25,430 bases of DNA from Syntrophaceae bacterium UBA4059 (GTDB lineage Bacteria > Desulfobacterota > Syntrophia > Syntrophales > Smithellaceae), in NCBI GenBank assembly GCA_002382045.1, contig DFZJ01000211.1, positions 6,577 through 32,006 of the forward strand, written 5' to 3'. The translations under genes were made by a program, and so were the position numbers. The notes under the pieces were generated by a model. It ran no database searches and was not told the DNA's origin. It saw only the letters and a program-made list of their open reading frames with translations. Below, piece after piece: positions 8,183 through 16,739 of this stretch (positions are counted from its first letter, which is position 1; each line of letters starts with the position of its first letter).

Positions 8183-8254
8183 ATGACGCATGAAATAGCC
8201 TATACCAAGGTGGGAATACCGCTGACACAACAACAGGCGCTTATATGTTCTTGA
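8183..8254 (+). pseudogene. 23-codon remnant of the cluster membrane-protein gene start
   Basis: One base after the ankyrin stop, an ATG opens MTHEIAYTKVGIPLTQQQ..., ending TGA at 8252-8254. Its start resembles MPEIAYTSIG of the intact membrane protein at 20269. The 17 bases TGAAATAGCCTATACCA are identical at 8191-8207 and 20274-20290. Similarity fades after about ten codons. It overlaps the start codon of WD40-caspase 1 (8245), so it may now act only as a coupling leader. It is best read as a scar of duplication or recombination within the cluster. Confidence 0.55.
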
Positions 8255-11200
8255 ATAAAAATCCATTTTGTCCGCTTGTGATGGGGTTTAGCCTCATCGC
8301 GATCCTATTGGTCCTCCCCGGTCTGGTTTTTGCCGCGGAGAATCCTGTCGCCTCTGACGGCAGGCAGGGGCCGGAAATCTTCGTCCAGCTCGGTCATACG
8401 TCGTCCATCAATACCGTGGAATTTTCACCGGACGGCAAGTTCGTTCTTTCCGGGAGCGATGACAACAGCATCAAATTGTGGGAAGCGGCAACAGGCAAGC
8501 TGATCCGGACGTTCAAGGAGAGTGAAGATATTCTCTTCGCCGCCCTCATTAATGATGACAGGTTTTTTTCTCTCAACGACAATGGCAACATCTGTGTCTG
8601 GGAGATCAAGACCGGACGGCGGCTTCGGGAGTTTGCCGTGGGGGAATTCGGCGGCTCTGTAAACGAGCAGGCCATCACTTACGACGGCTCCGTGCTGCGG
8701 GTGATTGTCGGTATGAAGCTCTATAACGTCGACATGGCCCGGGAGCGGGTCATTCAAACCGTTGCACGGCCGAAAACCGGCGAGATCAGTAGTTTTCTGG
8801 GCTTTTACTTCGGCTTTCGCAATGCGATTTCGACTGACGGACGGCTGATGCTCTCCACCGTGCGCGAAGACGCCGGCGAATCCATGATGAAGAGCAAGCA
8901 CAAAAAAATCATGCTCTGGGACATTGCCACAGGCCGGATTCTGGCCACGCTCACCGGACATGAAGATCTGATCGACGCGTTGGCTCTCTCGTCGGACAAC
9001 CGCTATGCGCTCTCGGGCAGCCGCGACAAAACCGTCCGCCTCTGGGATTTAAAACGGGGGCGCGCTGAAGCCGTTTTCACAGGACACCAAAAAGCAGTGG
9101 AGGCCCTGGCCTTGTCCTCCGACCATAAATATGCTCTGTCCGGCAGTCGCGACAACACCATGAAGCTCTGGGATGTCGAGCAGCAAAAAGAAATCCACTC
9201 CTTCGTGCACGACTGCCCCGTGACGTTTGTCCGTTTTACGCCGGACGGGCGGCATGTGCTCGCAGGCGACGATAAAGGCGCGATCCGCACCTGGGATATC
9301 GCCAGCGGCAAAGAGGTGTCGGCGCTCAAAAGCCATGTCTCCTCGGCTTATGCGGCGGCGGCATCGTCCGACGGCCGCTATCTTTTGACCGGTTCTTTCG
9401 AAGGACAGCTCAGACTCTGGGACGCCGTGCGCGGGCTATTGCTCAAAACGATTGACGCGCATCGCGGTGGCATGACCACCGTTGGATTGACGCCGGATCA
9501 ACAGCAGGCCTTTTCCGCCGGTTATGACCGAACTGTTAAATTGTGGAATCTCTCTTCCGGCAGTCTGCACCGGACCTTTTCGGGGCATGCAGGCGAAGTG
9601 TCCAAAGCTGTCGTTTCTCCGGATGGCTTATATCTGCTGAGTTCCTCCTGGAAAGATTACGTCGTTGATGTGCGCCTCTGGAATATCGCCAGCGGCGCCG
9701 AAATGCAGGTTTTCAAATTTCCCGGCTTCATCCGGTCTCTGGGCTTTTCGGCGGACAGTAAGCGTTTGCTCATTGCCTATTCGCAAAAGACAACGGGGGA
9801 TGCCATCAAAATTCTGGCCCTCGATGGGCGTGAAATTCAAAGTTATGTGAATGTAAATTTCGCGAGCTATTCCAGCAACGGGAGGTATCTTCTGGCACGC
9901 GATTGGCAGGAAGCGTCCGGCCGCGAACAAAAGCTCTTTGAACCGGGGGGCGCACCCAAAAAGACGGGCGGTTATTCAGATGATTTCCGCAGGAACAATC
10001 TGATGGATATTGTCTCGGGGAAAGTCCTGGGTCGTTTCGGCCAAAGCGGCGCCGTGCTGTCGATATCCGCATCCGCCGATACAAAGACCGTCCTGACTAA
10101 GAATCGCTACGATTCGGATATCCGCCTGTGGAATATTCAAGACGGCCGCGAGATCCGGCGGTATCCCGCAAAATTCGGACTGCTCACCCCCGACGGCAAA
10201 AGGATTGTCGCGCCCGCGGGTAAAACCCTGCAAACCTTTGATGCGGCAAACGCGCGTCCGGGCGTCTCATTAGCCGGCGCCGCCGCCGGTGAAATCTCGT
10301 CTCTGGCCCTCTCCGCGAAAGGCGGCTATGCCGTAACAGGCGACACCACGGGGGCCGTGCAATTTTGGGACATCGGAAGCGGCGCGCTTTTGAAAAGCGT
10401 CCAGGCGGCGCAAAAGGAGATGATTCTTGCGGTTGCTTTTTCACCCGACAATCGCTATGCCGCGTCGCTGGCCCGTTTCGGCATGATAAAAATATGGAAT
10501 CTGCAGGACGGCCAAAAGGTTTCCGAGTTCAAAGCGAACGCTACGCCCCCATTTTATGATGAACTGTTAGCCGGCAACTTCGTAAACTTCGGCAGCGGCC
10601 TGCTGGCGTTTTCGCCCGACAGCCGTCATCTGGCCTGTGGCTCCCGACAATGGGATGCGGCCACGGGCACAAAGGTGCTGGATTTTCAAACCCCGGGCGG
10701 GCCCGGCTACTGGGTGGCATTTTCGCCGGACGGAGCGCATCTGCTGTCCAGTGATGCGATCTGGGAGACTTCCACCGGTCGCCGCGTCAGGAAGATGGAA
10801 AGCATCAAGGGCGCCAACTTGTCGGTTTATTCCGCCAACGGTCAATATGTTTATGCCGCCGATTTGTATGGAAACTTCTATGTGACTGATGCCGCAACCG
10901 GCAAACTGCTCAAACGTTATGCGGATCATATTTACACCGCTTCGTTTGATGTGTCACAAGACCGCAAGACTCTGGTTGCGGCAGATTTGACTTTCCCGGA
11001 GCTTTCGCTGTGGCATACGGCAACCGGCAAAAAAGGCGCAGCCATTGCGGTGGATCGCCCTCTCACCGGTGTGGTGCTGAATGCTGACGGGCATACAGCC
11101 TGGGCCCAGCAATGGATTTCCGCGAGTCAGTACGATCTTCGCGCTGGAAAAGAATCTGCGCAATTTATCAGTTTTGCCGACGGCGAGTGGATCGTCATCA

Positions 11201-12279
11201 CGCCGGAAGGCTATTACAATGCGTCCCCCGGAGGGGAGCGCTACCTTAGCGTGCGCGTCAATGATCAGGTTTACGGCATCGAAAACTACCGCGAGGCGTT
11301 TTTCCGCCCCGATCTGGTGAAGATAGCGCTTGCCGGCGGATCACTTCAGAACTTCCGCAAGCTGGGCGACATCAAGCAGCCGCCATCCGTGCAGATCGTA
11401 AATACGCCTGTCTCCGTGAATACGGATGAAGTGACTGTGCGGCTGAACCTGACGGATCAGGGCGGCGGCATCGGCGACATTCGCCTGTATCTCAACGGCA
11501 CCGCCGTGGTGATGGACAGCCGGGCCGTGATCATCCGGGAGAAGGCCGGGCAACCGGTTTTAAAAGCCTACCCGCTCAAACTGATGAAAGGGAAGAATAT
11601 CATTAAAGCTGTGGCGTTTAACGGCGACAACAGCATGCAGAGCAATGAAACAATGCTGGAAGTCGTGGCGACCTATGCGCAGTCGGGAAAACCGTCTTTA
11701 TACGCGCTGGTGATCGGGATTGACGAATTTAAAAATCCGAAACTCAAGCTTCAATATTCTGCAGCGGATGCTGACCTTTTTGCCGCCACGCTCCGCAGCA
11801 CATCGGAAGGTCTCTTTGACCGGGTGACGATCAAAAAAATGACCAAGCCGGAAGCCACCACCAGCGAGGCCATCATCCGGGAGATCAAATCCTTTCAGGC
11901 CCTGCGCCCGGACGATCTGTTCGTATTTTATATCGCCAGCCACGGGACGGTGGACGAAGGGGAATATTTTCTGATTACTTCAAATGTGGGATCGCTCCGG
12001 ACAGAGAGACTCAAGACCGACGCCATCTCGCAGCATATGCTGAAAGAAGCCCTGGCCAATATCCCGGCCACCAAGAAGTTGATTATCATTGACACCTGCA
12101 ACGCGGGCGCTTTAGGTGAGGCGATCCAGGTAGCGATGCTGACGCGCGGCATGAGCGAGGACACGGCGCTGAAGATTTTGAGCCGGGGGCGGTGGGTTCA
12201 ACGATTCTTTCAGCCTCCACGTCCGTGCAGGAAGCCCTGGAAGGGTATCAGGGCCATGGCCTGTTTACCTATGTTCTGA
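8245..12279 (+). CDS. WD40-caspase 1: exported WD40/Ig-like/C14 caspase protein, frameshifted near its 3' end
   Basis: Signal peptide about 1-30 (AILLVLPGLVFA-AEN). By eye about 21 WD40 units fill roughly 48-975, enough for three seven-bladed propellers; clear examples end VRLWD or KLWN after SPDG turns. Then a linker GEWIVITPEGYYNAS (from about 982), an Ig-like domain (about 1045-1142, GGGIGDIRLYLNGT), and a C14 caspase-like domain from about 1151 (LYALVIGIDEF). The putative catalytic dyad is H1233 in YIASHGTVDEG and C1285 in IIDTCNAG. After residue 1313 the frame departs from the paralogue at 12720, at a five-G run (12185-12189), and stops at 12279. The missing C-terminus is encoded one frame over (12189-12455); repaired, the protein would be about 1402 residues. 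As written it keeps the dyad but loses about 88 C-terminal residues. It could be genuine, programmed or a sequencing error. Confidence 0.9.
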   Translation: MFLNKNPFCPLVMGFSLIAILLVLPGLVFAAENPVASDGRQGPEIFVQLGHTSSINTVEFSPDGKFVLSGSDDNSIKLWEAATGKLIRTFKESEDILFAALINDDRFFSLNDNGNICVWEIKTGRRLREFAVGEFGGSVNEQAITYDGSVLRVIVGMKLYNVDMARERVIQTVARPKTGEISSFLGFYFGFRNAISTDGRLMLSTVREDAGESMMKSKHKKIMLWDIATGRILATLTGHEDLIDALALSSDNRYALSGSRDKTVRLWDLKRGRAEAVFTGHQKAVEALALSSDHKYALSGSRDNTMKLWDVEQQKEIHSFVHDCPVTFVRFTPDGRHVLAGDDKGAIRTWDIASGKEVSALKSHVSSAYAAAASSDGRYLLTGSFEGQLRLWDAVRGLLLKTIDAHRGGMTTVGLTPDQQQAFSAGYDRTVKLWNLSSGSLHRTFSGHAGEVSKAVVSPDGLYLLSSSWKDYVVDVRLWNIASGAEMQVFKFPGFIRSLGFSADSKRLLIAYSQKTTGDAIKILALDGREIQSYVNVNFASYSSNGRYLLARDWQEASGREQKLFEPGGAPKKTGGYSDDFRRNNLMDIVSGKVLGRFGQSGAVLSISASADTKTVLTKNRYDSDIRLWNIQDGREIRRYPAKFGLLTPDGKRIVAPAGKTLQTFDAANARPGVSLAGAAAGEISSLALSAKGGYAVTGDTTGAVQFWDIGSGALLKSVQAAQKEMILAVAFSPDNRYAASLARFGMIKIWNLQDGQKVSEFKANATPPFYDELLAGNFVNFGSGLLAFSPDSRHLACGSRQWDAATGTKVLDFQTPGGPGYWVAFSPDGAHLLSSDAIWETSTGRRVRKMESIKGANLSVYSANGQYVYAADLYGNFYVTDAATGKLLKRYADHIYTASFDVSQDRKTLVAADLTFPELSLWHTATGKKGAAIAVDRPLTGVVLNADGHTAWAQQWISASQYDLRAGKESAQFISFADGEWIVITPEGYYNASPGGERYLSVRVNDQVYGIENYREAFFRPDLVKIALAGGSLQNFRKLGDIKQPPSVQIVNTPVSVNTDEVTVRLNLTDQGGGIGDIRLYLNGTAVVMDSRAVIIREKAGQPVLKAYPLKLMKGKNIIKAVAFNGDNSMQSNETMLEVVATYAQSGKPSLYALVIGIDEFKNPKLKLQYSAADADLFAATLRSTSEGLFDRVTIKKMTKPEATTSEAIIREIKSFQALRPDDLFVFYIASHGTVDEGEYFLITSNVGSLRTERLKTDAISQHMLKEALANIPATKKLIIIDTCNAGALGEAIQVAMLTRGMSEDTALKILSRGRWVQRFFQPPRPCRKPWKGIRAMACLPMF

Positions 12280-12455
12280 CTGAAGGATTGAAAGGCAAGG
12301 CGGATAAAGGCAAGACGGGATATGTGAAGACGACGGATATTGCTGATTATGTGGACAACGAAGTGCCAGTCCTGGCGGAAAAAGTCTTTAAACGCGCCCA
12401 GTATCCGACCATCTCCATCAGCGGTCAGGCGTTTCCGATTGGGAAAGTAAAGTAG
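12189..12455 (+). pseudogene. Out-of-frame C-terminal piece of WD40-caspase 1
   Basis: Encodes AVGSTILSASTSVQEALEGY... to ISGQAFPIGKVK, 88 residues matching the end of WD40-caspase 2 with only about 7 differences. It is two bases out of phase with the main frame because caspase 1 has GCCGGGGGCGG where caspase 2 has GCCGGGCGG. A GTG at 12192 is in frame, but no Shine-Dalgarno precedes it, so independent translation is unlikely. Differences from the paralogue are mostly silent or conservative, so the frame was under selection until very recently, or still is. Confidence 0.8.
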
Positions 12456-12482
12456 TGGATGGTTGATAGTTGATGGTGGATG
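12453..12482 (+). repeat. Degenerate GTGGATG/TTGATAG tract at the caspase 1 stop
   Basis: Starting at the TAG stop (12453-12455), the sequence runs as imperfect heptamers TAGTGGATGG, TTGATAG, TTGATGG, TGGATGG. A related tract begins at the stop codon of WD40-caspase 3 (20202), with GTAGTGGAT shared exactly at both stops. Confidence 0.5.
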
Positions 12483-12571
12483 GATTGCAGCTCACAGCTC
12501 ATGGCTTGTAGTAAGAACAGGTATAGCAAGGGGCTGCAGCCTCTTGTTCTAAAACTGTGTCTCGATATCCT

Positions 12572-12681
12572 TGTCATTGCGAGCGCCCGCAGGGGGTGTG
12601 GCAATCTCTTGTTTCCGGTTTTATATGAGATTGCTTCAGTCACTTCGTTCCTTACCCTGAAGGGCACGCGTCGCAATGACA
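12572..12681. repeat. Palindromic MITE-like intergenic repeat
   Basis: About 110 bases bounded by perfect inverted ends, TGTCATTGCGA (12572-12582) and TCGCAATGACA (12671-12681), with a nested pair GCAATCTC (12601-12608) and GAGATTGC (12627-12634). Together they form a long imperfect hairpin. From memory, sequences starting TGTCATTGCGAG with inner GCAATCTC arms are abundant intergenic repeats in many environmental bacteria, including deltaproteobacteria. It fills most of the 264-base gap between WD40-caspases 1 and 2. No transposase is nearby, so any mobility would be in trans. Confidence 0.75.
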
Positions 12682-12719
12682 TTGCAACACAGTCTCTCTG
12701 AGAAGAAGGAAGGAAAATC

Positions 12720-15700
12720 ATGAAAACAAAGTTTATCGCTGTATTTTGCATTTTACCTGTGCTGATTATTCTAACCAGCGCTGTTGCCGCGGACCGGCCG
12801 GAGTTTTTCGTTCAGCTGGGGCACTCATCAACGGTTCACTCTACGGCTTTTTCACCGGATGGAAAAATAATTGCCTCCGGGGGGATGGACAATAACGTGA
12901 AGCTCTGGAGTGCGGAAACAGGACGGGAAATGAGAACCCTGCAGGGGCATACCAGTTATATCAGCTATGTCACCTTTTCCCCCGACGGCCGGTATGTCGT
13001 TTCGGCGGGCAATGATATGACGATAAGAGTCTGGGACCCTCAAAGCGGCAGAGAGGTCCGGCGAATCAATAAAGTGTTGGGGGTCAAATATATCGCCTTC
13101 GGTCCGGGCGGCAATTTGCTGTTCGGAGACATGCTCAGGGATATCACCATCTGGAATGTTGAAACGGGCCTGGTCAAAAAACTAAGCGCCGCCTCCGGCG
13201 TTGGAGAGGTGATGGCGGTAAGCTATATCCAACAGGGAAAATATATCGCCGCCGCCGGGAAGTTGGGCTTTACCGTGGTGGACCCGCAGGCGGACAAGGA
13301 GGTGCGCCGCTTCGGTGTTAAAGCGAAATCTTCCTACGAAGACATTCCCATCGTTTTCTCTGCGGACGGACGATATGTCCTGGAGGCGAAGTATAACCAG
13401 ATTATTTTGTGGAATACGGAAACGGGAACTGAACTTCGGACATTCGACGCACGGATGGATCGGGTCAATGCCGTGGCTTTCTCACCCGACGGGCGGCATG
13501 TGTTGTCGGGCAGTGCAAACTACATGATGAAGCTTTGGAAAACGGATACGGGCAAAGAAGTCCAATCCATTTATCATTACCGGCGCTACATTTATGGCGC
13601 ACGGTATGGCGTGACCTCGGTGGCCTTTTCGCCTGACGGGAAACGCGGCGTTGCCGGCTATAAGAACGGAACGATGAAGCTGTGGGATATCCTGCGGCAA
13701 GACGCCGTGATCGGCGGCATACAGACGAACTCCGCGGCGGCCAATGCCGGTCTAGCCGAAGGAGATGCCATCCTATCGGTTGAAGGAAAGAAAATTCGTT
13801 CATGGCCGGAGTTTGAAGGTGCGGTTTCGTCAAATCCCGGTCGGGCACTGGGCATTGTCCTCCTGCGCGACAGGCAGGAGATAATCGTCAGACTTACGCC
13901 CGCGGAGGTGAAAACCAAGGACGCGCAGGGCAGGGAGACCTCCACAGGCGCATCGGGCGCTATACAGGGCGGGGTCTGCCTGCGGACGCTGGAAGGCCAT
14001 AAACAAAAAGTGTCGTCGACGTCCCTATCGCAAGATGGCCTTCGCCTGGTTGCCGGGCATGAAAACGGAACGATAGCTCTTTGGGATATGCAAACGGGAC
14101 GCCAGCTGAAAAGCGCGGCCCCTCATCAAAATGAGGTCTCCGTGGCTTTTGTTCCCGGGAGCCCTTTGTTTCTGACGGCCGGAGATTATCAGGTGACGGT
14201 GCGGCAAGGTGAAAAAAAAGATCCTCTCGCCACCTTCAAACACGACAGCCTGTCGCTTGTGGCCAGGGCGCTGGCCTGTTCGCCGGACGGCCGGTATGCG
14301 GCAGCCGGCGGAGACAAGAGTATAGCGATTTATGATTTGCAGACTCTGGAGCCGATTCGAACCCTTCCGGTCGATGCCGGCCAGGTAGACGCGACGTTTT
14401 CACCGGACAGCCGCATCCTGGCGTCCGCCACGAAAATGGAGGTGAAATTATGGGACGTTGCAACGGGGACGAATATTCGAACCATGCGGCACGGGTCCTT
14501 TGTCTATGCGGTTGCTTTTGCTCCCGGCGGCAGGCATTTGGTCTCCGGCGCGCAGCGCTATTCCGGCATCGGTACGGATTACGAAAATACCATCAAACTG
14601 TGGGACGCATCAACGGGACGGGAATTGCGCAACTTCGGCAACTATCAAAAATCCGTGTATGACGCGGTATTTTCCCGGGACGGCCGGATGTTGCTCACCG
14701 GCGGAGACGAACTGATTCTCTGGGATGTGGGGGCGGGAAGCATCCGGCAGGTGTTTTCCGGCCATCACGGTTACATCTGGTCGGTTGGTTTTCTGCCGGA
14801 CGGAAAATCCATGATGTCGGCAGGCGATGACGGCACGGTCCGGATATGGAATCTGGAGACCGGAAAAGAAATCGTGCAATTGGTCAGTTTCGCCGGCGGC
14901 GAATGGATTGTCATCACACCGGAAGGCTACTTCAACGCCTCCCTAAACGGCGACCGGTATCTGAATGTCCGGATCGGCAGCAATGTCTACGGCATCGAGA
15001 ATTACCGGGAGGCTTTCTTCCGGCCGGATCTGGTGAAGGTTGCGCTTTCCGGCGGTTCGCTCGAAGAGTTCCGCAACATCGCCGATGTCCGGCAGCCGCC
15101 TTCCGTGGCCATCGTGGACACGCCGAAAACCGTAGCGAAGGATGAGGTGAAGATCACCCTGCGCCTTCAGGACAATGGCGGCGGCATCGGGAGCATCCGT
15201 CTCTACCTGAACAAAACGGCTGTAGTGATGGACAGCCGGGCGGTCAAACTGATTGCCAAAGACAACCGGACGATTCTGAAAAACTATACGCTGAAGCTGG
15301 CGAACGGGCGCAATCTCATCCGGGTGGTGGCCTTCAATGGCGACAACACCATGCAGAGCAATGATGCCGTCCACGAAGTGATCGCGTCGTTTGCCTCGAC
15401 TGCCAAACCGTCTATGCATGCCCTGATCATCGGCATCAATGAATTCAAAAATCCGAAATTGAAATTAAATTATCCCGTGGCGGATGCGGAGCTTTTTGCC
15501 CAAACACTGAAGCAGGCCTCGGAAGGATTATTTGAGAAGGTTCATATTAAAAAGCTTGTAACCCGCGAAGCCACCACCAGCGAGGCGATCATCCGGGAGA
15601 TTAAATCGTTTCAGGCCTTGCGTCCGGATGACCTGTTTGTTTTTTACATCGCAAGCCATGGCACGGTGGACGAAGGGGAATATTTTTTGATTACCTCCAA

Positions 15701-16169
15701 TGTCGGGTCGCTCCGGACCGAGAAGCTCAAGACCGACGCCATCTCCCAGCATATGCTCAAAGACGCGATTGCCAATATTCCGGCAACCAAGAAACTGATC
15801 ATCATCGATACCTGCAACGCGGGCGCTTTGGGCGAGGCCATCCAGGTGGCGATGCTGACCCGCGGCATGAGCGAGGACACGGCGCTGAAGATCTTGAGCC
15901 GGGCGGTGGGATCGACCATCCTTTCGGCTTCCACCTCCATGCAGGAAGCCCTGGAAGGCTATCAGGGACACGGTTTGTTTACCTACGTTCTGACTGAAGG
16001 ATTAAAAGGCAAGGCGGACAAAGGGAAAACCGGCTACATCAAAACGACCGAGCTTGCGGATTATGTGGATAATGAAGTGCCCGCGCTTGCGGAGAAAGTA
16101 TTCAAACGCGCGCAGTATCCGACAATTTCCATCAGCGGGCAGGCCTTCCCCATCGGGCAAGTGCGCTGA
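12720..16169 (+). CDS. WD40-caspase 2: exported WD40-PDZ-WD40/Ig-like/C14 caspase protein
   Basis: 1149 residues. A signal peptide spans about 1-24 (LIILTSAVAA-DRP). Seven WD40 units (about 30-322) are followed by a PDZ domain (about 325-397: IGGIQTNSAAANAGLAEGDA, ILSVEGKKIRSWPEF), then seven more WD40 units (about 425-722). Next come the linker GEWIVITPEGYFNAS (about 727), an Ig-like domain (about 790-890) and a caspase-like domain from about 901 (ALIIGINEFKNPKL) with dyad H980 (YIASHG) and C1032 (IIDTCNAG). Predicted role: a periplasmic cysteine peptidase whose propellers and PDZ bind partners; substrate unknown. A strong Shine-Dalgarno (AGGAAGGA) precedes the ATG. A 110-residue stretch around the dyad differs from caspase 1 at only three positions, although the propellers are distinct. 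The frame is intact here, unlike copy 1. Confidence 0.92.
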   Translation: MKTKFIAVFCILPVLIILTSAVAADRPEFFVQLGHSSTVHSTAFSPDGKIIASGGMDNNVKLWSAETGREMRTLQGHTSYISYVTFSPDGRYVVSAGNDMTIRVWDPQSGREVRRINKVLGVKYIAFGPGGNLLFGDMLRDITIWNVETGLVKKLSAASGVGEVMAVSYIQQGKYIAAAGKLGFTVVDPQADKEVRRFGVKAKSSYEDIPIVFSADGRYVLEAKYNQIILWNTETGTELRTFDARMDRVNAVAFSPDGRHVLSGSANYMMKLWKTDTGKEVQSIYHYRRYIYGARYGVTSVAFSPDGKRGVAGYKNGTMKLWDILRQDAVIGGIQTNSAAANAGLAEGDAILSVEGKKIRSWPEFEGAVSSNPGRALGIVLLRDRQEIIVRLTPAEVKTKDAQGRETSTGASGAIQGGVCLRTLEGHKQKVSSTSLSQDGLRLVAGHENGTIALWDMQTGRQLKSAAPHQNEVSVAFVPGSPLFLTAGDYQVTVRQGEKKDPLATFKHDSLSLVARALACSPDGRYAAAGGDKSIAIYDLQTLEPIRTLPVDAGQVDATFSPDSRILASATKMEVKLWDVATGTNIRTMRHGSFVYAVAFAPGGRHLVSGAQRYSGIGTDYENTIKLWDASTGRELRNFGNYQKSVYDAVFSRDGRMLLTGGDELILWDVGAGSIRQVFSGHHGYIWSVGFLPDGKSMMSAGDDGTVRIWNLETGKEIVQLVSFAGGEWIVITPEGYFNASLNGDRYLNVRIGSNVYGIENYREAFFRPDLVKVALSGGSLEEFRNIADVRQPPSVAIVDTPKTVAKDEVKITLRLQDNGGGIGSIRLYLNKTAVVMDSRAVKLIAKDNRTILKNYTLKLANGRNLIRVVAFNGDNTMQSNDAVHEVIASFASTAKPSMHALIIGINEFKNPKLKLNYPVADAELFAQTLKQASEGLFEKVHIKKLVTREATTSEAIIREIKSFQALRPDDLFVFYIASHGTVDEGEYFLITSNVGSLRTEKLKTDAISQHMLKDAIANIPATKKLIIIDTCNAGALGEAIQVAMLTRGMSEDTALKILSRAVGSTILSASTSMQEALEGYQGHGLFTYVLTEGLKGKADKGKTGYIKTTELADYVDNEVPALAEKVFKRAQYPTISISGQAFPIGQVR

Positions 16170-16201
16170 AGCATTGCCGTAAAAGAAAGAGGAAAGTTAA
16201 G

Positions 16202-16654
16202 ATGAAAGCCATAAAGAATCTGGCGAAAATATTGTCGCTGTTGATTTTTGGCCTGTGTTTTTACTCCTGCATCGGACCGGTTCCGGTTGATGTGGTGATG
16301 ATCGACAATGACTTGTATTTTGTGTTGGAAGAAGAACGGGAGATTGCCGCGATCCAGGTGCAGGTTTTCAATCCCAAACAGGGGAAACCCGATGGGGACA
16401 CGATGTGGGCGCTTCACCACGATTTGACCACTCCCGTAAAACAAAGGAAATATCCAAGTCTCAAACAGATAAAGTACGGGCAGATATTGGATGAGTTCCC
16501 TCGCGTCATCGGACCGGCTCCCTTAAAAAGAAATGTGGAATATTGGGTTGGCATCAACATGGGGGATAAATTTGCCAGAGAGGTCTTTATCATTACGGAC
16601 GATAACCTTATCGTGATGCCCCGTCGAAAGAATAAAGGGGAAAGTGCTAAGTAA
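16202..16654 (+). CDS. Small putative lipoprotein of unknown function
   Basis: 150 residues. N-terminal hydrophobic stretch SLLIFGLCFYSC with a candidate lipidation Cys at 23. The box FYSC is not ideal but has Ser at -1. The mature part is mainly beta-like (VVMIDNDLYFVLEEEREIAA, VEYWVGINMGDKFAREVFII) and ends in a basic tail, PRRKNKGESAK. I recognise no family. AGAGGA lies upstream of the ATG, and the gene starts 32 bases after WD40-caspase 2, so the two are probably co-transcribed. Its location between two exported caspases suggests an envelope-anchored partner or inhibitor, but nothing in the sequence shows this. Confidence 0.75.
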   Translation: MKAIKNLAKILSLLIFGLCFYSCIGPVPVDVVMIDNDLYFVLEEEREIAAIQVQVFNPKQGKPDGDTMWALHHDLTTPVKQRKYPSLKQIKYGQILDEFPRVIGPAPLKRNVEYWVGINMGDKFAREVFIITDDNLIVMPRRKNKGESAK

Positions 16655-16739
16655 CGACGCGGGAAAGACGATCGGGAAATTAACAAGACCCTGGCAATTT
16701 GGCGAGGGGATTTGTTGATAAGCTTTAATAGGAGAAAAT

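Noticed and set aside
12480..12701. 73-codon open frame on the + strand in the gap between caspases 1 and 2
   Set aside because: It is a translation of the palindromic repeat, with no Shine-Dalgarno and no protein-like features; the opposite strand is equally open.
15528..15971. 147-codon open frame on the - strand
   Set aside because: It lies antisense to the caspase 2 catalytic domain; an equivalent shadow exists opposite caspase 1, as expected from shared codons.
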